Shown in pieces: positions 51,537 through 59,205 of a stretch of DNA of 64,000 nucleotides. The first letter of the stretch is position 1; the number at the start of each line of letters is the position of its first letter. The stretch lies in the NCBI RefSeq assembly GCF_015752315.1, contig NZ_JADOVJ010000001.1, forward strand, positions 744,001-808,000, given 5' to 3'. A program made the position numbers and the translations under genes. The notes beneath the pieces are model-generated. The model saw nothing but the letters and a program-made list of their open reading frames with translations. It was not told where the DNA came from and did not search any database. This stretch comes from Nocardioides luteus. GTDB taxonomy: Bacteria > Actinomycetota > Actinomycetes > Propionibacteriales > Nocardioidaceae.

Positions 51537-52061
51537 TCACATTCCGTTGATTCCTTCGCCTTCGCCGGCCTGTTCGTCGAAGTTCTCGTGCTCGATCAGA
51601 TGCAGCACCGGGACGTGGAGGTGTCGGCGGGCCTGGTGGGTCCAGTCGACGTGGAAGAACTCGGCCACGACGTGCGGCCGGGTCATGATGATCGCCTCCC
51701 GGCCGTCGACCGCGGCGACCTTGGCGCGCAGCGCCTTGACCGGGTCCTGGACGAGCTCGCCGTGGGCGGAGGCGCCCGAGGTCTTGAGGACCTTCAGGGT
51801 CTGGGCGAGGGCCTTCTCGGCCTCCTCCTTGGCCTCCTCGCGCACCGCGTCGAGGTCGATCTCGTTCATGATCATGGCCGAGCCCAGGTATTCGGCAGCG
51901 CTGAGCGTGCCCATCGCCGACTCGATCCGCGCGGCTGCGTCCTCCAGGGGCAGCAGCACGTGGTAGACCGGGTCCTCGACTCCCTCGTGGAGGGAGTGGA
52001 CCCGGGTCGCGTCGTCGAGAGTGATTGCCTGCTCGACCAGGAGTACGACGTCGTAGCTCAT
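51537..52061 (-). CDS. Hypothetical protein with universal-stress-protein-like appearance
   Basis: The 174-residue soluble protein starts MSYDVVLLVEQAITLDDATRVHSLHEG and contains KVAAVDGREAIIMTRPHVVAEFFHVDWTHQARRHLHVPVLHLIEHE, which recalls the end of UspA domains (export of nucleotide-binding motif not clear). Function is unknown. TAGTGT lies 7 bases before ATG 52061, and GGAGA overlaps the spacer, so both leaderless and SD starts are possible. Confidence 0.65.
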   Translation of the reverse strand: MSYDVVLLVEQAITLDDATRVHSLHEGVEDPVYHVLLPLEDAAARIESAMGTLSAAEYLGSAMIMNEIDLDAVREEAKEEAEKALAQTLKVLKTSGASAHGELVQDPVKALRAKVAAVDGREAIIMTRPHVVAEFFHVDWTHQARRHLHVPVLHLIEHENFDEQAGEGEGINGM

Positions 52062-52068
52062 GTCTCCG

Positions 52069-52074
52069 ACACTA
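52069..52074 (-). promoter_or_regulatory. -10 box for the gene at 51537-52061
   Basis: Minus-strand TAGTGT is followed by 7 bases and ATG 52061. Confidence 0.55.
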
Positions 52075-52094
52075 GCCGGATTTAACGGTGCTGT

Positions 52095-53192
52095 TTAGCG
52101 GGGCGCTCCGAGCACCTCGGACAGCTCGTACGCCACCGGCTCCTCGAGCTGCTCGTAGCCGCACGACTCCGGGTCGCGGTCGGGGCGCCAGCGCTTGAAC
52201 TGCGCGGTGTGCCGGAACCGGCGCCCCTCCATGTGGTCGTAGCCCACCTCGACCACCCGCTCCGGGCGCAGCGGGGTGAAGGACAGGTCCTTCCCCTGCG
52301 ACCAGCGGCTCTGGGTGCCGGGAACCCGGTCCGGGTTGGCCGTGAGGAACTCCTGCCAGCGGCCCCACGGGTGCTCCTCGATGGGGACGACCAGCTCTTG
52401 CAGCTCCTGCCACAGCTCGGCGCGTCGCGCGGCCGTGAAGGAGGCCGAGACCCCGATGTGCTGCAGCTCCGGCCGACCGTCCTCCCCGGGTGCGTACAGG
52501 CCCAGCAGCAGGCTCCCCAGCAGCGGCTTCTCCGGCGTGGAGGTCTTGTGCTCGCGGTAGCCCGCCACGACCACGTCGGCCGTACGCGAATGCTTGATCT
52601 TCAGCATCGTCCGCTTGTCGGGGGAGTAGGGCGCGTCCAGCGGCTTGGCCATCACCCCGTCCAGCCCGGCGCCCTCGAACCTGGTAAACCAGTCCTGGGC
52701 GACCGCGGGGTCGGTCGTCGTCGTGCACAGATGGACGTTGTCCGAGGTCACGGTCGAGAAGATCTCCTCGAGCGCCGCCCGTCGCTCGGTCAGCGGCTTC
52801 TCCACGAAGCTCTCCTCGCCGATCGCGAGCAGATCGAAGGCGGCGTACGCAGCGGGCGTCTCCTCCGCCAGCAGCGTGATCCGGGACGCGGCCGGGTGGA
52901 TCCGCTGCTGCAGCACCTCGAACTCGAGCCGGTTGCCGATCGCCACGAAAATCTCCCCGTCGAGCACGATCTTCTCCGGCAGCGCCTTCCGCATCGCCTC
53001 GACCACCTCGGGGAAGTAGCGCGTCAGCGGCTTGGTGTTGCGCGAGGCCAGCTCCACCTCGTCGCCGTCCTTGAACACGATGCACCGGAAGCCGTCCCAC
53101 TTCGGCTCGAACGCATAGCCGCCGTCGGTCGGCACGCCCTTCGCGGGCTTCGCGAGCATCGGCAGGATCGGCGGCATCACAGGGAGGTCCAT
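52095..53192 (-). CDS. ATP-dependent DNA ligase (LigC/LigD ligase-domain type)
   Basis: The 365-residue ligase has the adenylation Lys31 in EPKWDGFR (29-36), motif III FDLL, motif IV LDGVMAKP and motif V LKIKHSR, then an OB-fold domain. It seals nicks and, with the polymerase-domain protein at 50253, could serve end joining. It lacks polymerase and phosphoesterase domains. ATG 53192 has TAGAGT 7 bases upstream, a leaderless start. Confidence 0.92.
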   Translation of the reverse strand: MDLPVMPPILPMLAKPAKGVPTDGGYAFEPKWDGFRCIVFKDGDEVELASRNTKPLTRYFPEVVEAMRKALPEKIVLDGEIFVAIGNRLEFEVLQQRIHPAASRITLLAEETPAAYAAFDLLAIGEESFVEKPLTERRAALEEIFSTVTSDNVHLCTTTTDPAVAQDWFTRFEGAGLDGVMAKPLDAPYSPDKRTMLKIKHSRTADVVVAGYREHKTSTPEKPLLGSLLLGLYAPGEDGRPELQHIGVSASFTAARRAELWQELQELVVPIEEHPWGRWQEFLTANPDRVPGTQSRWSQGKDLSFTPLRPERVVEVGYDHMEGRRFRHTAQFKRWRPDRDPESCGYEQLEEPVAYELSEVLGAPR

Positions 53193-53199
53193 GATCAGG

Positions 53200-53205
53200 A
53201 CTCTA
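53200..53205 (-). promoter_or_regulatory. -10 box for the DNA ligase gene, leaderless
   Basis: Minus-strand TAGAGT is followed by 7 bases and ATG 53192. Confidence 0.6.
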
Positions 53206-53339
53206 GTTCTGTAGACGAGATCGTCCACTCATGCAACTGTCGTTGCGGAAATGAAGTTGATCGGGCCAGGCTTCTCGATCCCAGTTTGAGACGCACGCAG
53301 TGTACGCAAACTCAAGCTAGCCGACGGGGTGCTTTGCGA

Positions 53340-54482
53340 CTATTGACCACCTCCGGCCTCGGCTGCAAGGCCATCCAGGTACTCCTTCATGAGCAGGTTT
53401 CCACGAAACCATCGAACTGCGATGTTGCTCCAGGCATCAGTGTCGATGATGCCGTCTATGCGAAACACCTTTCGGTAGCGCGCGGCTGACTCACGGCCCG
53501 TCATGTAATTCTTGCTCGTGCGAATCTCGTACTGCTCGTTGGTGTATGCACGGACGGCGCCGTCGCAGTGAATGAAGAAGCCTTGCTCGATATCGCGGAT
53601 CGCGTGCAGATACCGCACGAGACGTAGTCCAGCTCGACTTGAACCAGGATGATCCGAAAGTTCTTCGATTTGGACGACCTTCTGCCCCTCCTTGTTCATC
53701 GACCAATCGACGTATAGACGGGGGTACTCGTGCATAAGGCCAGATTTGGGATCGCCGTGTACGGTGACTCCGACGTGGTGACGATTGTCAAGCGTCTCGC
53801 GTGAGAGTGGCGGGCCCCACCAGTGGTCGCGTTCGAAGTAGGCGGAGAATGCTGATGCGGCCATGAAATGCTGCTCGTTTAGCGCCAGCCTCAGGGCCGC
53901 CGTTCCGTTGGACGCGACGCCAAGCAAAGTTTGGATGAGCTCGTCATTGACGTTGCCGTCGAAGTGACGGCGCAAGAATGGGTGATACGGAACCGCTGAG
54001 CCCCCATGGAACAGCACCTGCGGCTGTGCGTTGTAGTTGGCCACGCGAAGCAGACCATCCTTGTCGGTGTGGGTCGCCAATTCCGGATGGTTCAGGTAGA
54101 GGCGATCCAGCGGGTCGGCGGCAGAGAAGACGGCAGGATCAACGTTGTAGAAGCCATCCAGGGTGGCTACCTCTAGGATCGCGGCCAACAAGTGTCGGTC
54201 CTCCACCTCGGCTAGATGCCACGGTAACCAATCCCGGAGCTCGGATACCTCGTTGAGCGGCATGGCCGCGAGGTGTTCCTTGAGCCGACGTGCGCATTGG
54301 TCAAACGCAAGGACGAGGGCAGGCTGCCTCACTGAGATGTCATCTCCAGGTGGCAACATCCCGGGTTGGGTGAGGTGGTCGCGCATGGAGAATATGAGGT
54401 CGTCTAGCAGTGACCCGCATACACTCCGTACCAACCGCTCGATCTGCGCCTGGCCGCTATTCTTGGCGCTGTGTTCCTTCAT
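53340..54482 (-). CDS. Hypothetical protein of the accessory island, possible effector
   Basis: The 380-residue soluble product (MKEHSAKNSGQAQIERLVRSVCGSLLDDL...) has many His, Asp and Tyr residues (FERDHWWGPPLSRETLDNRHHVGVTVHGDPKSGL) and no recognised domain, signal peptide or membrane segment. Codon use is much less GC-biased than in its chromosomal neighbours, a mark of recent transfer. It is the last gene of a minus-strand unit after the XRE-ImmA protein, with a 119-base gap. ATG 54482 has better ribosome-site spacing than GTG 54491. Confidence 0.7.
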   Translation of the reverse strand: MKEHSAKNSGQAQIERLVRSVCGSLLDDLIFSMRDHLTQPGMLPPGDDISVRQPALVLAFDQCARRLKEHLAAMPLNEVSELRDWLPWHLAEVEDRHLLAAILEVATLDGFYNVDPAVFSAADPLDRLYLNHPELATHTDKDGLLRVANYNAQPQVLFHGGSAVPYHPFLRRHFDGNVNDELIQTLLGVASNGTAALRLALNEQHFMAASAFSAYFERDHWWGPPLSRETLDNRHHVGVTVHGDPKSGLMHEYPRLYVDWSMNKEGQKVVQIEELSDHPGSSRAGLRLVRYLHAIRDIEQGFFIHCDGAVRAYTNEQYEIRTSKNYMTGRESAARYRKVFRIDGIIDTDAWSNIAVRWFRGNLLMKEYLDGLAAEAGGGQ

Positions 54483-54601
54483 GGCGGTCACGCCCTCTCC
54501 CTGATGGCCGCCTCCTGCTGCGGCGCTGATGTCGGCATCTCGAATGCTGAGCGCCCTACCTGTTGTTGGTCAGCGCGGCTGAGGACACCACCCGTACTGG
54601 T

Positions 54602-55744
54602 CTAATCGCGAACTAGGTGTAGCTGGGGCCGCGGGTCGGACTCTCCTAGTACGTCACTGAGGTGCGATGTCGCCCAACACAGTTCGTTCGCGAGGTCTGC
54701 TCGTGTGAGGCCGTGCTGTTCGGCGAGTGTCAGCGCCTCCCGCAGCAGGGATGGAACCTCTCCGGGGTAGGTAGCGATCGGCTCATCCCGACGGAACTCG
54801 GCCATGCTTCTCAGTCGTTGATACGCCCGACGCATGGAGACCTCGGACACGACTCTCAGCTCAGCCATCCTGCGGACAAGGGATTCGATCGACACACCCC
54901 ATGTCTGGCTCAGTTGCTCCAAGGTGGCTAGGCGCATGGTGCGGGGCAACAATGGCTCGATCTCCGTGCGTGGTGTCAAAAGCTCAGCTGCGAACTCGTC
55001 GGCCTCGCGTTCCTGTTGACGATCTCCTGGAAGTGGGTTCGGGTGAAGCAGCAGATGTCCGACCTCGTGTGCACATGTGAAGCGATACCGCGAGACTGAT
55101 ACCGCGCGCTCTGGGGTAACAATGATGAGAGGTCTGCCAAGTGCATCTGTGGAGTATGCGCTTACCCTTGTAACGGCCGCGTTGGTGAGCGGGATCAGTG
55201 TCACGACGATGCCGTGGGCCTCGATCGTCGCTGCCAGATGGGGGAACGGACCAGGTCCGACCTCCCACGCTTGGCGTAGCAGTTGCGCAGCTTCGGCAGG
55301 CGTCGTTCCTTCCGGGATTTTCGGGAGGTCTACGTCTGGCAGACGAACGCGCTTCTCAAGGGCATACGTCAGTTCCCACACCTGTTCGGCATGGGTCGCT
55401 GCCTTCGCGCGGTCCTTCGCCCGGGTCGAGCGTAGGCTGCGAAAGTGAGCGTTGGCGGCGTCGAGCCGACCCAGGGGCCGTCCCGCTGCAAAGAAGTCGA
55501 CTGGCACCTTGAGTTTGTTTGCCAAGAGCGGGAGCAGGTCAGCGCGAGGGGTCGATGCGCCCGCCTCATACTGTCCAACAGCTGCTGGTGAGACGCGGAT
55601 CTCCTCAGCCAGTTCGGCCTTGGTCCACTCGCGGAGTACCCGTGCCTGAGTAAGTCTCGCGGGATCAAACGCCCTCGCCACGCCCGTATAACTACGACCG
55701 GGGGACGAGAAGAGCTCGAACTTGCCCTGTTTCTCGTCAGCCAT
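54602..55744 (-). CDS. XRE-family HTH fused to ImmA/IrrE metallopeptidase
   Basis: The 380-residue protein has an XRE HTH (about 30-82: LTQARVLREWTKAELAEEIRVSPAAVGQYEAGAS) and an ImmA/IrrE zinc protease domain with HEVGH (226-230) and the downstream EADEFAAELL (247-256). ImmA/IrrE proteases cut repressors in response to a stress signal; fusions to XRE act as regulators in mobile elements and defence or toxin loci. ATG 55744 overlaps the stop of the preceding gene by 8 bases, so the two are coupled. Confidence 0.88.
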   Translation of the reverse strand: MADEKQGKFELFSSPGRSYTGVARAFDPARLTQARVLREWTKAELAEEIRVSPAAVGQYEAGASTPRADLLPLLANKLKVPVDFFAAGRPLGRLDAANAHFRSLRSTRAKDRAKAATHAEQVWELTYALEKRVRLPDVDLPKIPEGTTPAEAAQLLRQAWEVGPGPFPHLAATIEAHGIVVTLIPLTNAAVTRVSAYSTDALGRPLIIVTPERAVSVSRYRFTCAHEVGHLLLHPNPLPGDRQQEREADEFAAELLTPRTEIEPLLPRTMRLATLEQLSQTWGVSIESLVRRMAELRVVSEVSMRRAYQRLRSMAEFRRDEPIATYPGEVPSLLREALTLAEQHGLTRADLANELCWATSHLSDVLGESDPRPQLHLVRD

Positions 55745-56480
55745 CGCTAGATTCGCCGGAGGCCTGCTCGTCCTCATCCTCGCTGTGGAGGCTGATGTCC
55801 TTCTGTGGCAGGTCGCCACTCGTGAAGGTGCGCTCTTCGTCGGGAACTGCATTCGGCTTCGACTGGGGAGTCGGCTTTACATCCAGGAGACTCTCGCTGT
55901 AGCCAAACTCCAGGCAGCCGTCACTCGTGAGTGACACATCTCCCCACGTGATCTCGAACAGTCCGCTCGGTGAACTGGAGATCGCAACAACAACCACCTG
56001 GTCAGAGGTCACCAGATTTGACTCGCGGGTCTGCTTGAGAAGGTCGGCCAGCTCCTGCTCTTCCGCCGTGAGTTCAGGAGTGTGGATGCCAAGGTCGATC
56101 TCGCTCTGCACCTCGAGCTGGCTCAGGTCGAACATCGCCTCGCGTGCTGGGGACGTGGAGAACGGCGTGGTTGTGAAGTGACTGTCGCGGCTCTTGCTGT
56201 AGCGCCAAGGGAAGAGGGGCACGCCTTCGATTACAGGAATTCGGTACGGGGCATTGCCAGGCCGAAACAGCGTGGCACCGGGCAGGTTGCCGAAGGCCTC
56301 GAACTTCTCCAAGATGCCGCGCCAGAACTCGCCGTAAACGCCGAGGCTGCGGTGGCCGGACGCCTCCTGGGCATCAGCGGAGGCGATGTGCTCCGCACGA
56401 ACCAGTTGCGGTACCTGTTCGCGAAGGTGGACCCCCTGCGCGCCGAACGTCTCGATTGCCCAGCGGCGACCCTTGTCCAT
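55737..56480 (-). CDS. Hypothetical protein, first gene of the XRE-ImmA island operon
   Basis: The 247-residue protein (MDKGRRWAIETFGAQGVHLREQVPQLVRAEHIASADAQ...) has a soluble N-terminal half, a likely beta-rich middle and a very acidic, Ser/Glu/Asp-rich tail. No domain is recognised. It has its own promoter, and AGAGGA lies 8 bases before ATG 56480. Tight coupling to the XRE-ImmA protein suggests the two proteins work together, for example as substrate or sensor and protease. Confidence 0.7.
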   Translation of the reverse strand: MDKGRRWAIETFGAQGVHLREQVPQLVRAEHIASADAQEASGHRSLGVYGEFWRGILEKFEAFGNLPGATLFRPGNAPYRIPVIEGVPLFPWRYSKSRDSHFTTTPFSTSPAREAMFDLSQLEVQSEIDLGIHTPELTAEEQELADLLKQTRESNLVTSDQVVVVAISSSPSGLFEITWGDVSLTSDGCLEFGYSESLLDVKPTPQSKPNAVPDEERTFTSGDLPQKDISLHSEDEDEQASGESSDG

Positions 56481-56509
56481 CTGGCGTTCCTCTCAAGTGG
56501 ATTGATCAG

Positions 56510-56539
56510 AAGGTACCAGACCGCTTTAGAAAATCTCAA
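56510..56539 (-). promoter_or_regulatory. Promoter of the XRE-ImmA island operon
   Basis: Minus-strand TTGAGA (56534-56539) and TACCTT (56510-56515) are spaced by 18 bases; ATG 56480 follows about 29 bases after the -10. No operator is obvious. Confidence 0.6.
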
Positions 56540-56655
56540 GATTGGCACGAATTTGCTTCAGTCAGGCGTTTCGGTCGGGCGCCGGCGCGGTGGGCAGTCA
56601 CGGACTTTCGACATATTCATGAGCCCGAGGCACCCAAGCTTCTATCAGCTCGGGT

Positions 56656-57051
56656 GCCTACTCGGCGGCACCGGCGGCCACGCGGTCATGTACGACTGTC
56701 CCCGACAGCGAGGGCCTCCAGCGCATCACCCGCGAGATCTTCGAGCGTGGCGGCATCGTCTCCTCGGTCTGCCACGGCTACTGCGGTCTCCTCAACACCC
56801 GTCTGTCCGACGGCTCCTACCTCATCGCCGGCCGGAAGATGACCGGCTTCGCCTGGCAGGAGGAGGTCCTCGCCCGGGTCGACAAGCTCGTCCCGTACAA
56901 CGCCGAGGAGGAGGCCAAGGCTCGCGGCGCTCTCTACGAGAAGGCCAAGCTGCCGTTCGTCTCGTACGCCGTGGTCGACGGCAACCTCGTCACCGGTCAG
57001 AATCCGGGGTCGGCCAAGGAGACGGCCGAGAAGGTCGCCGAGCTTCTCTGA
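56656..57051 (+). pseudogene. DJ-1/PfpI-family protein, 5'-truncated and frameshifted
   Basis: A type 1 glutamine-amidotransferase-like sequence starts abruptly at about 56656-56662 (LGGTGGHAVMYD), shifts frame near 56698-56704, and continues in another frame to a TGA at 57051 with SSVCHGYCGLL (the family's nucleophile Cys in CHG) and TGQNPGSAKETAEKVAELL at the end. The first about 80-100 residues of the family are missing. An ATG at 56839 could still yield a 70-residue peptide without the active site. The breakpoint marks the edge of the low-GC island to the left. Confidence 0.8.
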
Positions 57052-57062
57052 TCCCGCTCGGG

Positions 57063-57650
57063 TCAGCGTTCGAGTGGACTCGGGTTGAGCAGGGACACGT
57101 CCAGGTCGCTGTTGCGGAGGCGATAGACCTGAAGCCTCAGGTCGTAGTACTTCTCCGTCTCCCCGACCCAGTCCATGCCGATGCGGCGTGCGGCGCGGAT
57201 TCCGTGCTCGTTCCGGGGGCGTACGACGGCGAAGACCTCCTCCTCGCCGTTGGCGAACGCGTAGTGGGCGAGGGCGTGTCCCGCCTCTGAGCCCAGTCCC
57301 CGTCCCCATGCCCAGGGGGCGAGCTGGTAGCCCACCTCCAGGTCCTCGCCTTCCGGAGGGAGGGGGAGGATCTGGGCCGATCCCGCGACACGGCCGCTCT
57401 CGATCTCTTCGACCGCCCATCGGCCGCTCGCTCGGCCTGCGGGGCCGGGAGGTGCCGTGAGCCAGCTGCTGATCGTCGCGCGCATGGAGTCGAGGTCGGT
57501 GACCCGCTCCATGGCCGGCGCCAGCCAGCGGGAGACCTCGGCGCTGCCGTAGATCTCGAGTGCCCCAGGAGCGTCGTCCTCGCGCCATGGTCGAAGCCGC
57601 ACCCGCGCCGTACGAATGATCGAACCGTCGATCGTGACTTCATCAGCCAA
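57063..57650 (-). CDS. GNAT-family acetyltransferase, RimJ/RimL type
   Basis: The 195-residue protein has RTARVRLRPWREDDAPGALEIYGSAEVSRWL at the start, the β-strand GYQLAPWAWGRGLGSEAGHALAHYAF (acetyl-CoA loop near residue 110-125) and NEHGIRAARRIGM. RimJ/RimL-type enzymes acetylate N-termini or small molecules. TTG 57650 has GAGGAG 6 bases upstream. It is convergent with the DJ-1 pseudogene. Confidence 0.85.
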   Translation of the reverse strand: MADEVTIDGSIIRTARVRLRPWREDDAPGALEIYGSAEVSRWLAPAMERVTDLDSMRATISSWLTAPPGPAGRASGRWAVEEIESGRVAGSAQILPLPPEGEDLEVGYQLAPWAWGRGLGSEAGHALAHYAFANGEEEVFAVVRPRNEHGIRAARRIGMDWVGETEKYYDLRLQVYRLRNSDLDVSLLNPSPLER

Positions 57651-57796
57651 CGTGAGCTCCTCGAAGGGGTGCGCCGCGTCCGCCGATCGCGTCGAGGAGG
57701 CGGTGCGACACAGGAAGTGACTCGACGATAGCGCGCCCCGCCCAGTCCGGCGATGGATCGTGCTGAGTCAGTGCGGTGAGCGCAGCCTCGGCCGTC

Positions 57797-57802
57797 TACA
57801 GT
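57797..57802 (+). promoter_or_regulatory. -10 box upstream of the tRNA gene
   Basis: TACAGT lies 24 bases before the mature tRNA 5' end at 57827; the -35 is weak. Confidence 0.4.
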
Positions 57803-57826
57803 TGTCCCGTGCGTTTCGGCGTACGT

Positions 57827-57905
57827 TCCCCGGTTGGTCTGCCGGCAGGGCCCGCCTGACTTTGAATCAGGACTAGCGACGTAGGTTCGACTCCTACCCG
57901 GGGAG
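57827..57905 (+). tRNA. tRNA-Gln (anticodon UUG), atypical
   Basis: The acceptor arm TCCCCGG (57827-57833) pairs with CCGGGGA (57898-57904), with discriminator G57905. The anticodon stem CCTGA/TCAGG holds the loop CTTTGAA, giving UUG (Gln). The T arm is GTAGG-TTCGACT-CCTAC. The U1-A72 pair and G73 fit tRNA-Gln identity. It is odd in having a 9-base variable region, two bases between the D and anticodon stems and no encoded CCA. A decayed partial copy lies at 58539. Confidence 0.65.
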
Positions 57906-57910
57906 CAGGG

Positions 57911-57942
57911 AACGGCCCGAGGTCAGATGACCTCGGGCCGTT
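57911..57942. terminator. Perfect 15-bp hairpin after the tRNA
   Basis: AACGGCCCGAGGTCA (57911-57925) and TGACCTCGGGCCGTT (57928-57942) pair fully around a 2-base centre. It lies between the tRNA and the convergent lipoprotein gene and can end transcription from both sides. Confidence 0.85.
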
Positions 57943-57948
57943 CGGTCT

Positions 57949-58485
57949 CTACAGATCTATGGGGAACCAGATGGAGGCCAAGCCGCATCGGTTTGCAGTG
58001 CGCTTGCCTTCCTCGAGCTTCGCGTAGAGTCGGCTGATCGACACCTTGTATCGACCAGGCGCAGCCGACTTGAAGTCGTGGCCGTACATGTCGCGGTCGT
58101 ACGGGAAAATCTCCACGTACTCATCGAAATCGTCGTCCGCGTGACTAACGAGACACAACAGATGCCAGTCGGCATCCTCGGGAGCGGCCGTGCCCTCCAC
58201 CCAGCCCTCAGCAGAGGGGAAACGTTCGCGATAGAAATCCAAGAGGTCCGCCTCTTGGGCGCTCCCCATATCGATCACGACCTCCCGGCCCCGCATGGGG
58301 TCGTCGTCGTCCCAGCCCTTCGCTTCCGCAACGACCGTCCCCTCAGGCGGGACTGGCGGCTCGTTCGGGTAATCGAAACCCACACCGAAGATGGGACCGC
58401 AGGCGGTCAGAGCGGTCACGGCGACGACGCAAGCAGTCAAGACAAGCGCGTGCAGTGGTTCGCGACTCCTCACACGGTCACCCAA
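57949..58485 (-). CDS. Hypothetical lipoprotein between two tRNA copies
   Basis: The 178-residue product has a signal peptide with lipobox LTAC (Cys29), then an acidic exported domain (VVIDMGSAQEADLLDFYRERFPSAEGW, DEYVEIFPYDRDMYGHDF). It is the only gene between the tRNA and its partial copy. No family is recognised. Codon use is less GC-rich than housekeeping genes. Confidence 0.75.
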   Translation of the reverse strand: MGDRVRSREPLHALVLTACVVAVTALTACGPIFGVGFDYPNEPPVPPEGTVVAEAKGWDDDDPMRGREVVIDMGSAQEADLLDFYRERFPSAEGWVEGTAAPEDADWHLLCLVSHADDDFDEYVEIFPYDRDMYGHDFKSAAPGRYKVSISRLYAKLEEGKRTANRCGLASIWFPIDL

Positions 58486-58538
58486 TCATCCGGGCGCGAA
58501 CTGCGCACTCGAACGGCACAAACGCGCGAGCCCGTGCT

Positions 58539-58602
58539 GGTAGGGCCGCCAGACTTTGAATCAGAACTAGCGACGTAGGTTCGACTCCTACCCGGGGAGC
58601 AG
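58539..58602 (+). repeat. Decayed copy of the 3' part of the tRNA-Gln gene, att-like
   Basis: These 64 bases repeat 57844-57908 with only a few changes: one base lost and single changes in the anticodon arm. The anticodon stem no longer pairs well, and no acceptor 5' strand lies upstream, so it is not a working tRNA. Direct repeats of a tRNA 3' end are what site-specific integration leaves. No integrase gene is present between the copies. Confidence 0.75.
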
Positions 58603-58653
58603 AGAGCCGCCCTGACCTGCGCTCTGGCAGCTTGAGGCCGGCCTTGACCTTTC

Positions 58654-58675
58654 GGATGGCACACGGATGGCACAC
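58654..58675. repeat. Tandem 11-bp direct repeat next to the tRNA remnant
   Basis: GGATGGCACAC occurs twice head to tail (58654-58664 and 58665-58675). It lies in the gene-free stretch 58603-58773, which otherwise shows nothing. It may be an arm-type recombinase site or chance. Confidence 0.4.
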
Positions 58676-58773
58676 GGCGGCTCGGAAACGGCCCCGGTTG
58701 CTCGCCCTGGCCGACTCCAACCTGTCGCGCTGCAAGAAAGCTTGGCGATCGGGCCGCAGCGTACGGGATCGTG

Positions 58774-59148
58774 ATGTCTGTGGAGGAGGACTTGATCGAC
58801 TGGCTCATGTCCAGCGTCATCGAACCAATGCTGAGCAGCGTGTTCAGCTCGGCAGAGCGGCAAGGGTTGAAGGTCTCGACGATGCTGGGTACTGAACTCG
58901 ATCCGACCCGCGAGTATGGAGGACCCGGTCCAGAACTCGAGGACTACGTCTGGCTGTCGCTGAAGGTCCGTTCCGCTGGTGACGCGGGAGCGTGGCGGAT
59001 ATGCCAGGTCATCGAAATTGCCGACGTCGACGAGATCTCCAACCGGGCATTGGAGTTCGGTTGGCACCTGGAGCAGTGGATCGCTGAGTCGTCGACGTGG
59101 TGGGGGCAGGAGCGACATGTTCATCTCCCGGAACTGGGTGGTCCCTGA
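58774..59148 (+). CDS. Hypothetical small protein
   Basis: The 124-residue product (MSVEEDLIDWLMSSVIEPMLSSVFSSAERQG...) is acidic, with YVWLSLKVRSAGDAGAWRICQVIEIADVDEISNRALEFGWHLEQWIAES at the centre, and no signal peptide. GTG 58771 directly before ATG 58774 is an alternative start. It sits just beyond the tRNA remnant in the accessory region. No family is recognised. Confidence 0.6.
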   Translation: MSVEEDLIDWLMSSVIEPMLSSVFSSAERQGLKVSTMLGTELDPTREYGGPGPELEDYVWLSLKVRSAGDAGAWRICQVIEIADVDEISNRALEFGWHLEQWIAESSTWWGQERHVHLPELGGP

Positions 59149-59205
59149 GGTTCGACGCGTGCGACGCGGTCGCGGCGCGACAGGACCCGACAGCTCACCT
59201 CGGGT

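Noticed and set aside
54489..54540. 16-codon minus-strand frame (MPTSAPQQEAAIRERA) before the gene at 53340-54482
   Set aside because: Its stop overlaps the alternative GTG, but it has no ribosome site and no sign of selection; too short to support.
58478..58735. Minus-strand frame with SAPRVGVEPTSLVLIQS
   Set aside because: This is the antisense reading of the tRNA remnant; such strings are a common false protein near tRNA genes.
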